Assembly: GCF_022614595.1 (NCBI RefSeq)
Contig: NZ_JAJFAU010000033.1
Location: 1 to 36,039 of the forward strand
Source of the DNA: Streptomyces sp. CNQ085
GTDB lineage: Bacteria; Actinomycetota; Actinomycetes; Streptomycetales; Streptomycetaceae
Length of the DNA stretch: 36,039 nucleotides
Direction of reading: 5' to 3'
How positions within the stretch are numbered: the stretch's first letter is position 1; every line of letters begins with the position of its first letter. Of this stretch, positions 1-11,326 are shown piece after piece. The notes beneath the pieces are model-generated. The model was not told where the DNA came from. It did no database searches and worked only from the letters and a program-made list of their open reading frames with translations. A program made the translations under genes and the position numbers.

Positions 1-295
1 CGATCGCGGCGAGCTGCCCGATCTCGGTGAAGCTCGGCGCGACGGCCGTGCGCAGTACGTCCCCGGCGAGCTGGAACTCCAGTCCGAGCGCGAGAAAACG
101 TCCCAGGGTGAGCCGGATCCTGTTGAACCTGCTGTCCGGCCCGGCCCCGCGCGCCATGGTCAGCAGGAAGCGCCCGAACGCCCAGACGGCGCCCACGAAG
201 ATGATCAGGGCGCCCGCCGCCTCCACCAGCTTCACCAGAAGGTCGACCGCTTCCCTGAGAGCGGACTCGGGCAGCACTTCGGCGGTTGTGTCCAT
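1..295 (-). CDS. DUF1622 family membrane protein (partial, 3' end outside window)
   Basis: The ATG is at 295 and the frame stays open to the window edge, giving the first 98 residues; the C-terminus is missing. A hydrophobic segment (about residues 25-47, with LIIFVGAVWAF) is followed by the R-L-x-L-G-R-F-L-A-L-G-L-E-F-Q-L-A pattern and then I-G-Q-L-A-A-I, which I recognise as typical of the DUF1622 family of small bacterial inner-membrane proteins. The biochemical function of that family is unknown to me. No clear Shine-Dalgarno sequence precedes the ATG. It is separated from icd by about 600 bases, so it is probably transcribed on its own. The family call comes from pattern memory only. Confidence 0.75.
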   Translation of the reverse strand, partial: MDTTAEVLPESALREAVDLLVKLVEAAGALIIFVGAVWAFGRFLLTMARGAGPDSRFNRIRLTLGRFLALGLEFQLAGDVLRTAVAPSFTEIGQLAAI

Positions 296-776
296 GATCG
301 GCGAGTACCCGCACCGGTCCACCCATCCCGCGAGCGGCCGATGTGACCCACCTCATCCGAATTCGTTCGGGTTAACCGTGCACAGCGAGGAATGTCCGCG
401 GCGGTCGGCCGGTTGTACTCGTCGCGGGCGCCGGAGGGCGGGACAGTGTCCCCCCGGCCTCACACACCGCCTGCGAGGACGATCGTCCGGCTGAAGCCTC
501 GCAGTGCCGCTCGCCGCGAAGACGACCGGCGCCGCCGGCGCCCGCACACCGACCGGCGCCGGCCAGGTTCCCCCCGTCCTGGCCGGCGCCTCCCCTGTCC
601 GGACACCGCGTACCGGGGCCCTCGCCGGGCACGGCGGTGGAGTCGAGGCGGTCCGTGCCACCGGGCAGCGGCTGCTGCGGCGCGCGCTGCTGACCCGGCC
701 GCTCCCGGCCGTCCGCCCTGCGGAAGGGGCCTTGCCCCCCTCACGCGGACGGTACGGGCGGCCCGCTCGGAAAACA
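296..776. other. Gene-free stretch between DUF1622 gene and icd terminators
   Basis: About 480 bases without a convincing gene. Open frames here are GC-rich, low-complexity Arg/Pro/Ala translations with no recognisable domain. The promoter of the minus-strand DUF1622 gene presumably lies in the less GC-rich part near 345-400. I could not assign -35/-10 boxes with confidence. Confidence 0.5.
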
Positions 777-807
777 GCCCCGGCCGGACGAGGAGTCCGG
801 CCGGGGC
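777..807 (-). terminator. Second (distal) rho-independent-type hairpin downstream of icd
   Basis: A perfect 13-bp stem: GCCCCGGCCGGAC at 777-789 pairs with 795-807 around the 5-base loop GAGGA. It lies 84 bases past the icd stop on the transcribed strand and backs up the hairpin at 851-880. There is no U-tract, as is common for high-GC actinobacterial terminators. Confidence 0.7.
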
Positions 808-850
808 GGCGGCGTCGCGGGGCGAGGGGGACAGGGGCGGGGGGGGGGGG

Positions 851-880
851 GGACGGGGGCGCGGAGAGGCGCCCCCGTCC
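851..880 (-). terminator. Terminator hairpin immediately downstream of icd
   Basis: A perfect 12-bp stem: 851-862 pairs with 869-880 around the loop GGAGAG. It starts 10 bases after the icd stop codon. A run of 14 G at 839-852 overlaps its base. Confidence 0.75.
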
Positions 881-890
881 GCCCTTCGTG

Positions 891-3229
<2,339 letters not shown>

Positions 3230-3254
3230 TTGCGGGGCCTGGGGGCCGGCCCTC

Positions 3255-4520
<1,266 letters not shown>

Positions 4521-5006
4521 GGGCGGCAGGACTAGGCGTCCCGGCGGCGGAGCCCCCGCCACGGACGGCGAAGGTCAGGACACATAAACACACGGAATTC
4601 ACGGACACAAGGTGCGGAAATCCGACGTCCTGTCACTTTGTCACCGAGCCGACAAGCACGGCCGCCGTGCGTGTCCGGTCACGCGCCGGGCGGGAGAGCA
4701 CCGGGGCCGCACACACGTCAAACCGCTTTTCGGCCGGGAGTTTCCGCCGTCGGCGTCCATGTCTCCCGGCCGCGGACAGACGGAGCAGGCGGCGATGTGA
4801 TTCCCGGCACACCGATGGAAAGGCCTTACCAATATGGGGTGTTGCTCACGACAAAAGCGATTGGCGAATATCGGGACACAAGAAGGCTCCTGCGTCTTTT
4901 AGGTGAATAGTCCCTTGAGGGGAGCATGAACGTTCTGCCGCTTTTCGGTGTGATCGTGGAGACCGGCGGCGAAGGCGGCCCCTCGCGCGCGCTCACATGG
5001 GAGGCC
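4521..5006. other. Gene-free regulatory stretch upstream of the riboswitch
   Basis: About 490 bases with no convincing gene. The part around 4800-4920 is much more AT-rich than its surroundings and holds the CRP-like site at 4796-4811. A 31-codon plus-strand frame beginning at the ATG at 4815 is possible but has no recognisable feature. The promoter of the riboswitch transcript should lie just above 4520, but I cannot place it. Confidence 0.5.
4796..4811. promoter_or_regulatory. CRP-like binding site candidate
   Basis: TGTGATTCCCGGCACA fits TGTGA-N6-TCACA with one mismatch. It lies about 465 bases upstream of the Rpf-like start and about 280 upstream of the riboswitch. CRP control of rpf genes is known in streptomycetes, but the distance here is large, so this stays tentative. 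Confidence 0.35.
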
Positions 5007-5041
5007 GCGACCGCTCCGGGTCCCGGACCCGGAGCGGTCGC
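5007..5041 (-). terminator. Long perfect hairpin downstream of the DM13 gene
   Basis: A perfect 16-bp stem: 5007-5022 pairs with 5026-5041 around a 3-base loop. It begins 105 bases after the DM13 stop. The symmetric stem could stop transcription from either side. Confidence 0.75.
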
Positions 5042-5145
5042 GGGGAAGTCGGCGCAGCCCCGCCGTGCGCCCGGGTCTCCTCCGCCCTCACCGGAAACAG
5101 CGGAGCCGAGGGCATGATGCCGGTCGGCTTCGTCCCCGGCCCTGG

Positions 5146-5718
5146 TCAGACCCGCTCCAGCTCAGCCGCTCCGAACGAGACGTCGAAGCGGTCGCACCAG
5201 ATGGTCACGCTGGTGAACGCATCCGGGTCCACCCCGGCGGGCAGCGCGTAGTTCTGATCGCCCCTGTTGCCCTTCAGCCTGCCGAGGCTGACGTACTCCC
5301 CGTCGTCGAAGACGCCCCAGCCCGCCCGGCCTTCCCTCACCGGCGCGTCGGTCAGCCAGACGTGCAGGTCGGGCCCGTTGCTGGTCTCGAGGTTCTCCAG
5401 GCGCACCACATGGGAGCCGTCGGGCAGCCGGATCAGCCGCACCGTCCCCGACGTCGCGTGCTCGTGGGAGATCAGGTCACCGTCGGCCAGCGTCCTCGGT
5501 CCGGCCTGCGCGGGCGGCGCCGCTGAGGCGGTCTCCCGGTCAGCCGGCGGGGCGGGCGCGCTCGGGGCCGCGGGCAGCGACTCCCTCACGGTCTCGTCCT
5601 GCCACAGCTTCCACGGCTGGAACCAGTACAGCCCCACACCGGCCGCCACCACGGCCACCACCACGACCGCGGCCACCAGCGGTCTGCTCACCACGGCGCG
5701 CAACGCGCCCACCCCCAT
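5146..5718 (-). CDS. Membrane-anchored DM13-domain protein
   Basis: 190 residues from the ATG at 5718. A transmembrane helix (about residues 14-30, LVAAVVVVAVVAAGVGLYWF) leads into a Pro/Ala-rich linker. A DM13 domain follows at about 80-190: the G-D-L-I-S-H-E-H-A-T-S-G-T-V start, N-G-P-D-L-H-V-W-L, L-G-R-L-K-G-N-x-G-D-Q-N-Y and V-T-I-W-C-D-R-F-D-V-S-F-G. The conserved Cys in the I-W-C motif led to the published suggestion that DM13 acts in redox or electron transfer; its role here is unproven. The domain should face outside the membrane. An in-frame GTG at 5763 would add 15 residues, but no ribosome-binding site supports it. Confidence 0.88.
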   Translation of the reverse strand: MGVGALRAVVSRPLVAAVVVVAVVAAGVGLYWFQPWKLWQDETVRESLPAAPSAPAPPADRETASAAPPAQAGPRTLADGDLISHEHATSGTVRLIRLPDGSHVVRLENLETSNGPDLHVWLTDAPVREGRAGWGVFDDGEYVSLGRLKGNRGDQNYALPAGVDPDAFTSVTIWCDRFDVSFGAAELERV

Positions 5719-5939
5719 CCACTCGGAAAGTCCGCCGCCCCCATTCAACGCCAACAGCGGCACCGGCGCACCGTCCGGGACATGACGGAACGTTCACAAC
5801 CACGCCCCGGGCGCGTAAGGCTCCGTGAGCGCCGTGGCGAACCCCCGGCGAATGCGCGGTCGGCGGAAGTGGTGCGGCGGTGTGAACGAGCGTACGGCGA
5901 GCCGCTTTCGGGTGACGGGCCGGGCTGCCCCCTTCGGGA

Positions 5940-5963
5940 CCCGCCGCGTGAAGTGACGGCGGG
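5940..5963 (-). terminator. Possible terminator of the VWA operon
   Basis: A 7-bp stem CCCGCCG/CGGCGGG (5940-5946 with 5957-5963) with a 10-base loop, 12 bases beyond the stop of the second operon gene. A further short GC hairpin (5961-5977) overlaps the stop itself. Stability is moderate. Confidence 0.45.
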
Positions 5964-5975
5964 CCCCGGAGGGGC

Positions 5976-6791
5976 TCAGGCGTTCGGCGGCACGCGCGCC
6001 GGGCGTCCCGCGCCCCGTGTCAGCGCGTATCCCCCGATGCCCGCGAGCGCCGCCAGCACCGCGCCGGACACCGTCCACACCCAGCGATCGGACCACCGGC
6101 CCGACGACCAGCCGTCGTCCGGCTCGACACCCGACAGCACGGCCGACGCCCCGGAGCCGTCCTCGTCCTTGCCGCCCTCGTCCTGCCGCGCCACCGCGAC
6201 GCCCGGTACCAGTGGCTCGGCCAGTCGGCCGTCCACGGCCGCCGCCCCGCCCATGTCCTCCGACTCCACCCGCACCTCGGCGGCCACCGGCTGCCCGAGG
6301 TCGGCCGTCCGCACCCCCACCGCCGTCAGCCGCAGGTAGTACGTGCCCGGCAGCGGATCATTGGCCCACGGCTCCGACCAGGCCCGCACCGTGCGCAGCA
6401 CGCACGCCAGCTCCACCGACCCGGCGCCCGCGGCGGCCGTGCGGGTCTGCGCCCCGTACTGGCACGCCTGGCGGCGCCTCAGACCGTCGTAGACATCGAT
6501 CTGCCAGGTCTGCGCCGCGTGCTCTTGCGGGAGCTTCACCGTCGCCCTCACGGTGGGACGCTGACCGGTGTCGGCCGGGAACGACCAGTACAGGTAGTCA
6601 CCGGCCGAGGCGCTCGCCGTCGCCGTCCCCCCCTGGCCGATCTCCGCCGCGGTACGGAACGAGGTGCCCGCCGATGTGGGCGCCGCGCTGTCCTCGGACG
6701 GGCTCGGGGACGGTGTCGAGTCGGCCGCGGCGGGGCCCGCCGCGAGGCCGAGTGTCAGCAGCGCGGCGCTCACCACGCGTGTGATCCACAT
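5976..6791 (-). CDS. Secreted membrane-anchored partner of the VWA protein
   Basis: 271 residues. The ATG at 6791 shares one base with the stop of the VWA gene (TGATG), so the two are translationally coupled. Residues 1-24 are a signal peptide ending A-A-A-D. A Ser/Pro/Thr-rich stretch follows, then a probable beta-rich domain (G-D-Y-L-Y-W-S-F near residue 65, with paired Cys residues). A C-terminal helix (about 240-258, VWTVSGAVLAALAGIGGYAL) anchors it, with a short basic tail. The D-Y-x-Y-W-x-F pattern recalls pre-peptidase C-terminal-type sandwiches and resembles the region after the VWA domain of its neighbour. I do not recognise a named family. An upstream in-frame extension to 7028 is excluded because it lies inside the VWA gene and lacks a signal peptide. 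Confidence 0.82.
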   Translation of the reverse strand: MWITRVVSAALLTLGLAAGPAAADSTPSPSPSEDSAAPTSAGTSFRTAAEIGQGGTATASASAGDYLYWSFPADTGQRPTVRATVKLPQEHAAQTWQIDVYDGLRRRQACQYGAQTRTAAAGAGSVELACVLRTVRAWSEPWANDPLPGTYYLRLTAVGVRTADLGQPVAAEVRVESEDMGGAAAVDGRLAEPLVPGVAVARQDEGGKDEDGSGASAVLSGVEPDDGWSSGRWSDRWVWTVSGAVLAALAGIGGYALTRGAGRPARVPPNA

Positions 6792-8059
6792 CAGTTGGTC
6801 CTCCACACCGCGACACGCCAACGCGACAGCCAGCCCCACACCATGCCCGCGAGGAAGCCGGTCAGCACCAGGACGCCGAGCAGCCACCAGCCGCGGCCGA
6901 GCCCGAAGGAGGCCACGTCGGCGGCCTGCGACGGAGCGTCGACCACGTCCACGGTCAGTTCCAGCGGCATGCCGGGAGTGGTCTTCACCCCGGACGCCGC
7001 CGAGAAGGAGTTCGTCACCCGCAGGCACACCGCCTCGGCCTCCGCCTCCTCACCGTCGCCGTCGCTTTCCGGCTTCGGATAGCGCAGACCCGTGGAGATC
7101 ATGTCGGTGCGGCCGTTGCCCGCCGCCTCACCACGCACGATCTCCCGGCCGTGCACCGTGACCGCACGCAGCAGCACCCCGTAGTCCGGCCTCACCGCCC
7201 GGTCCGCCGCCACGCTCACCGAGGCACGCAGCTCCTGACCGGGCGCCACGTCCACCCGGTACCAGCGCTCCTGGCCGAACTCCTCGCGGTCGGTGTACAG
7301 GCCGGACTCCAGGGCCGGCGCCTCGGCGCACCGCGCCGCGCCCTCCACGGCCACCGGCGTCACCACCGGGTCGGCCGCCCGTTCCACCAGTTGGTTGACC
7401 TTCTCGGTGAGTTCGTCGGCGTGCTCCACCGAGGTGTAGGTGCCGCCGGTGGCCTCGGCGATGCAGCTCAGCTGCTGCCGCATCTTCGTGTTCGGCACCA
7501 GGCCGAGGGTGTCGATGGTCAGGCCGATACCCTTGGCCGCTATCTCCCTGGCCACCTCGCACGGGTCGAGCGGGGCGCAGGTGTCCTCGCCGTCGCTGAT
7601 CAGCACGATCCGCTTGGAGCCGGTACCGCCGTCGAGATCGCCGGCCGCCTTCAGCAGGGCCGGCCCGATCGGCGTCCAGCCGGTCGGCGCCAGCGTGGCC
7701 ACCGCCGCCTTGGCCTCGGTGCGGTCCAGCGGGCCGACCGGGTAGAGCTGCGCGGTGTCCTTGCAGCCCGTCTCGCGGTCGTCGCCGGGGTAGTCGGCGC
7801 CGAGCGTGCGGATGCCGAGCCGGACCTCCTCTGGGGTGGCGTCCAGTACCTCGTTGAATGCCTGCTTGGCCGCGGCCATGCGCGACCGTCCGTCGATGTC
7901 CCGCGCGCGCATCGAACCGCTGACGTCGATCACCAGGTTGACTTTCGGCGCGTCCGCGGCGGTCTCGTCGGCGACCGCCCCGGCCGGGAACACGAGCCCG
8001 GCCGCGAGCACGGCGAGCAGGACGCCGAGGCCCGCCACCGACCGTTGTTTTCTGATCAT
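6791..8059 (-). CDS. Secreted VWA-domain protein with C-terminal membrane anchor
   Basis: 422 residues. A signal peptide (1-30) is followed by a von Willebrand factor A domain at about 38-230. Its metal-ion-dependent adhesion site is intact: D45-V-S-G-S-M, Thr129 in G-W-T-P-I-G and Asp156 in L-I-S-D-G-E-D. Cys pairs (99/161/167) suggest disulfides outside the cell. A beta-rich region follows with E-R-W-Y-R-V-D-V-A-P-G-Q-E-L. A transmembrane helix near residues 392-410 (WWLLGVLVLTGFLAGMVWGW) and a basic tail end the chain. VWA domains bind protein partners through a metal ion; the coupled downstream gene is the obvious candidate. The substrate is unknown. The ATG is at 8059. Confidence 0.9.
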   Translation of the reverse strand: MIRKQRSVAGLGVLLAVLAAGLVFPAGAVADETAADAPKVNLVIDVSGSMRARDIDGRSRMAAAKQAFNEVLDATPEEVRLGIRTLGADYPGDDRETGCKDTAQLYPVGPLDRTEAKAAVATLAPTGWTPIGPALLKAAGDLDGGTGSKRIVLISDGEDTCAPLDPCEVAREIAAKGIGLTIDTLGLVPNTKMRQQLSCIAEATGGTYTSVEHADELTEKVNQLVERAADPVVTPVAVEGAARCAEAPALESGLYTDREEFGQERWYRVDVAPGQELRASVSVAADRAVRPDYGVLLRAVTVHGREIVRGEAAGNGRTDMISTGLRYPKPESDGDGEEAEAEAVCLRVTNSFSAASGVKTTPGMPLELTVDVVDAPSQAADVASFGLGRGWWLLGVLVLTGFLAGMVWGWLSRWRVAVWRTN

Positions 8060-8296
8060 CGGCGGATCCTATTGACCTCCGCCGCTGTGGTCCAAAACGG
8101 GCCCGGGGGACGGTGGTTCAGGCGATATCGTCCACCGGCCGCCGCGCTCCCGGCGGCTCGCGGCACCCCACGGAGAAAACACCCCCGCCTCGGCCGCACG
8201 GACCGGCCGCTCACCGCCCGGGCGGCGCGGCGCGGACACCGAGGACGAATCCCGCCCACCCCGGGCGGAGAGCGAGCGCGGCCCGGGCCCAGCCGT

Positions 8297-9064
8297 TCAC
8301 CGCTCCGCCTCAGGGGCCGGCGCGGGTGCGGGTGCGCAGCAGGCACAGTCCGGGCGGCGGCCGCAGCCGTCCTCCCCGGCCCCCGCCGGCTCGGTTGCCG
8401 CAGCGGCCGCCGCGGTGGTGTTCGGTGCGCAGCAGCCCCTGCCCTGCCAGGCGTCACGGCCCTCCCTGACGGCGACAGCGGCGATGACCAGGGCGGCGAC
8501 GGGGTCGGCCCAGGACCAGCCGAGGGCGGCGTTGAGGACCAGGCCCGTCAGGAGCACGGCCGACAGATAGGTGCACAGCAGGGTCTGCTTGGAGTCCGCC
8601 ACCGCGCTGGCCGAACCCAGTTCGCGTCCGGCCCTGCGCTGGGCGAGGGAGAGGAACGGCATGACCGCCAGGGACAGGGCGGCCAGCACGATGCCGGGAA
8701 CGGAGGACTCCGCCTCCCCGCCACCGGCCAGCGCCCGGACGGCATCGACGGTGACATAGGCGGCCAGCGCGAAGAAGGAGGCCGCGATGATTCGCAGGGC
8801 GCGCTGCTCACGGGCCTCGCGGACGGCATGGTCGGCGGCGGAGAACTGCCAGGCGACCGCGGCGGCCGAGGACACCTCGACGACCGAGTCCAGACCGAAG
8901 CCGACCAGCGCGGCCGATGAGGCGGCCGTCCCGGCGGTGAGGGCGACGGCCGCCTCGACGACGTTGTAGGCGATGGTGGCCGCGACCAGCAACCGTATCC
9001 GGCGGATGAGGGCGTCGCGGCGGGCCGGGCGCGGCCCGGGAGGTAGGGATGTTCCGGCGGCCAC
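8297..9064 (-). CDS. Cation diffusion facilitator-type metal transporter with Cys-rich tail
   Basis: 255 residues from GTG 9064, two bases after the stop of the ArsR gene. Several hydrophobic helices fit a CDF exporter. The first metal-site motif is G-F-G-L-D-S-V-V-E-V, where D and E replace the commoner H-x3-D pattern; a second acidic site is V-A-D-S-K-Q-T. The last 45 or so residues are unusual: Gly-Cys-Cys, then C-G-R-R-P-D-C-A-C-C, giving seven Cys in a Pro/Ala-rich cytosolic tail. Together with the CmtR-like repressor this suggests a soft metal such as Cd, Pb or Zn rather than Fe or Mn. AAGGGG about 12 bases upstream can serve as ribosome-binding site. A GTG at 9076 inside arsR is too close to that site. 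Confidence 0.85.
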   Translation of the reverse strand: MAAGTSLPPGPRPARRDALIRRIRLLVAATIAYNVVEAAVALTAGTAASSAALVGFGLDSVVEVSSAAAVAWQFSAADHAVREAREQRALRIIAASFFALAAYVTVDAVRALAGGGEAESSVPGIVLAALSLAVMPFLSLAQRRAGRELGSASAVADSKQTLLCTYLSAVLLTGLVLNAALGWSWADPVAALVIAAVAVREGRDAWQGRGCCAPNTTAAAAAATEPAGAGEDGCGRRPDCACCAPAPAPAPEAER

Positions 9065-9066
9065 GG

Positions 9067-9402
9067 TCAGCAGCACCCCTTCTCCGCGGCGTCCGGGCAG
9101 ATGCGGTCGGCGGCGACGGCGACCACCGCGGTGCGCAGGTCGTCCAGCGCGTGGCCGAGGCGGGGGTCGGCCAGCTCGTAGCGGGTGCGCCGGCCCTCGG
9201 GGGCGGCGACGACCAGGCCGCAGTCGCGCAGACACGCGAGGTGGTTCGACAGCCGGGTACGGGAGATACCCAGCGCGTCGGCGAGGTCGGCCGGGTAGGC
9301 GGGGGCATCGCGCAGGGTCAGCAGGATGCGGCAGCGGATCAGATCGGCCAGCGCCCGGCCGAACCGGGTCAGGGCGTCGAGATCGGTGGCGAGAGTCAGC
9401 AC
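9067..9402 (-). CDS. CmtR-like ArsR/SmtB metal-responsive repressor
   Basis: 111 residues from GTG 9402. The winged-helix fold is clear: R-C-R-I-L-L, then A-D-A-L-G-I-S-R-T-R-L-S-N-H-L-A-C-L-R-D-C-G-L-V as recognition helix, and E-G-R-R-T-R-Y-E-L as wing. With this start the cysteines fall at 57, 61 and 102, the numbering of the Cd/Pb ligands of Mycobacterium tuberculosis CmtR. That supports both the start choice and a CmtR-type sensor. A C-terminal Cys-Cys adds thiols. The alternative ATG at 9426 would add 8 residues. No Shine-Dalgarno sequence is seen, so the mRNA may be leaderless. It is co-transcribed with the CDF gene and should repress it until metal binds. Confidence 0.88.
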   Translation of the reverse strand: MLTLATDLDALTRFGRALADLIRCRILLTLRDAPAYPADLADALGISRTRLSNHLACLRDCGLVVAAPEGRRTRYELADPRLGHALDDLRTAVVAVAADRICPDAAEKGCC

Positions 9403-9404
9403 GG

Positions 9405-9446
9405 CCAAGACAATACACGAGATCATGAATTCACATAACAATGAAC
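9405..9446 (-). promoter_or_regulatory. AT-rich promoter/operator region of the ArsR-CDF operon
   Basis: This stretch is strikingly AT-rich for the region. It contains the palindrome TGAATTCA (9426-9433) within a longer imperfect one (ATGTGAATTCATGAT on the minus strand), at the right place for repressor binding over the promoter. Exact boxes are not assigned. Confidence 0.4.
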
Positions 9447-9767
9447 CAATTGGCGGCCTGTTCGCCGAACTCCTCGCCCTCTCCCAGGACCTGTGAACGG
9501 AACAATCCCCACCCGGCTTCCGCCGGACCACCGCGGCCGGCGGGAGTCGGCACCGCATCCCCGCACCTGCCGTGTGCGCCGGAAGCGTCGGTCTTCCGAG
9601 TCGGGAATTCCGCCCGGACGCGAGGGGTCGCCCGGTGGCGCGTACTGGGCGACCGGAGCCCGAATCGATCCCGCCGCATGAGGCCGCCAGGGCCCGGCGA
9701 CCGCGACGGCGTACGCCACACGACCGTGTCCGTACCACGCGGATGGCCCCCCGGCCACGGCCGAGGA

Positions 9768-11326
9768 GGGAGCATCCCCGCGGGTGCGGGGAGCAGCCGC
9801 GGAACCCGGTGCGAGATAGGCGGTCGTGGGGACCATCCCCGCGGGTGCGGGGAGCACCAAGGGACCGTCTCAGGCGGACGTGCTGACCAGGGACCATCCC
9901 CGCGGGTGCGGGGAGCACGCAGGGGCAGGGACGGGACGGCCCGGCCCGGCCCCGAGGGACCATCCCCGCGGGTGCGGGGAGCAGATCACCGGCGCCACGA
10001 GCGCGAAGCGGGAGCTGGGACCATCCCCGCGGGTGCGGGGAGCAGGTCTGTCTCCGCCGACTCAAGTTCCGTGAGCAGGGACCATCCCCGCGGGTGCGGG
10101 GAGCAGCGGACCCATAGATGTCGACCACCTGGGATGAGGGGACCATCCCCGCGGGTGCGGGGAGCAGGTCGACGAAATCCGCGGGCAGGCCGAGGCGGCG
10201 GGACCATCCCCGCGGGTGCGGGGAGCAGACAAGACGGCGCACGGGCGCACACGGGGGCGCGGGACCATCCCCGCGGGTGCGGGGAGCAGTCCCTGTGCGA
10301 GTCCACCGCTCTGGAGGTGGTGGGACCATCCCCGCGGGTGCGGGGAGCAGGGCCCTCCATGGGCTCGCCGGGGAGGGCGGCGGGGACCATCCCCGCGGGT
10401 GCGGGGAGCAGGGAGCACCATGACCGCCATCACCGCCGCCCAGGGGACCATCCCCGCGGGTGCGGGGAGCAGAGCCGCGCCCCGGCCACCAGATCCGTAG
10501 CGCCGGGACCATCCCCGCGGGTGCGGGGAGCAGGACGTGTTCCGCACGCTCGGGGTGCGCGTGCAGGGACCATCCCCGCGGGTGCGGGGAGCAGGAAATC
10601 AACACCGGTCCAGTCACGGAAGGCGGGGGACCATCCCCGCGGGTGCGGGGAGCAGGGCGCCGGCGGCATGATCTTCATGTACGGGGGGGGACCATCCCCG
10701 CGGGTGCGGGGAGCAGAGCTGGCGGCGCTGCGCCGCCAGGAACTCCACGGGACCATCCCCGCGGGTGCGGGGAGCAGAGCCGTTCGGCCAGGGCCCCGAG
10801 CTGGGCGGCGGGACCATCCCCGCGGGTGCGGGGAGCAGGGATCTCACCATCCGATCGTCGGACGGATCGAGGGACCATCCCCGCGGGTGCGGGGAGCAGT
10901 CGGGGTCGCACTTCCATCCGGCGGCGCGGTCGGGACCATCCCCGCGGGTGCGGGGAGCAGTTCCGGGCCCTGGACCCGATCGGGGGAGCGCAGGGACCAT
11001 CCCCGCGGGTGCGGGGAGCAGAACGGGTGGCACCCGCACCTTCACGCGATCGTGGGACCATCCCCGCGGGTGCGGGGAGCAGTGACCAGGCGGGAGTGTC
11101 GGCATGAGGGCGACGGGACCATCCCCGCGGGTGCGGGGAGCAGTGACCCCGGGACCGGCCCTGACGATCACGAGAGGGACCATCCCCGCGGGTGCGGGGA
11201 GCAGTCTTGTGGGTTGGCGCGTTCGTGTGCCGTTTCGGGACCATCCCCGCGGGTGCGGGGAGCAGGCCCCCCGCCACACATGCGAGAGGGGCCCGGAGGG
11301 ACCATCCCCGCGGGTGCGGGGAGCAG
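9768..11326 (-). CRISPR. CRISPR array 1, type I-E, 26 repeats and 25 spacers
   Basis: Repeats are 29 nt. On the transcribed minus strand they begin CTGCTCCCCGCAC and end GGGGATGGTCCC, with the CCCCGC/GCGGGG stem typical of type I-E. The predicted 8-nt crRNA 5' handle is AUGGUCCC. Repeat starts (plus coordinates): 9768, 9829, 9890, 9956, then every 61 bases from 10017 to 11298. Spacers are 32 nt, except spacer 3 (9919-9955), which is 37 nt. The repeat at 9768 has one internal change (GGGAGC for GGGACC on the plus strand), as expected for the leader-distal end. Repeats at 9829 and 9890 end GCAC on the plus strand; all others end GCAG. The leader lies at 11327-11409, so the newest spacers are at the right. 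Confidence 0.98.

Noticed and set aside
4815-4910. Possible 31-codon small protein gene M-E-R-P-Y-Q-Y in the AT-rich island
   Set aside because: No ribosome-binding site, no family and only one short frame; kept as a note inside the gene-free stretch.
8138-8157. Hairpin GCCGCCG/CGGCGGC between the CDF and VWA genes as a terminator
   Set aside because: It is only 7 bp and about 140 bases beyond the CDF stop; such stems are common by chance at this GC content.
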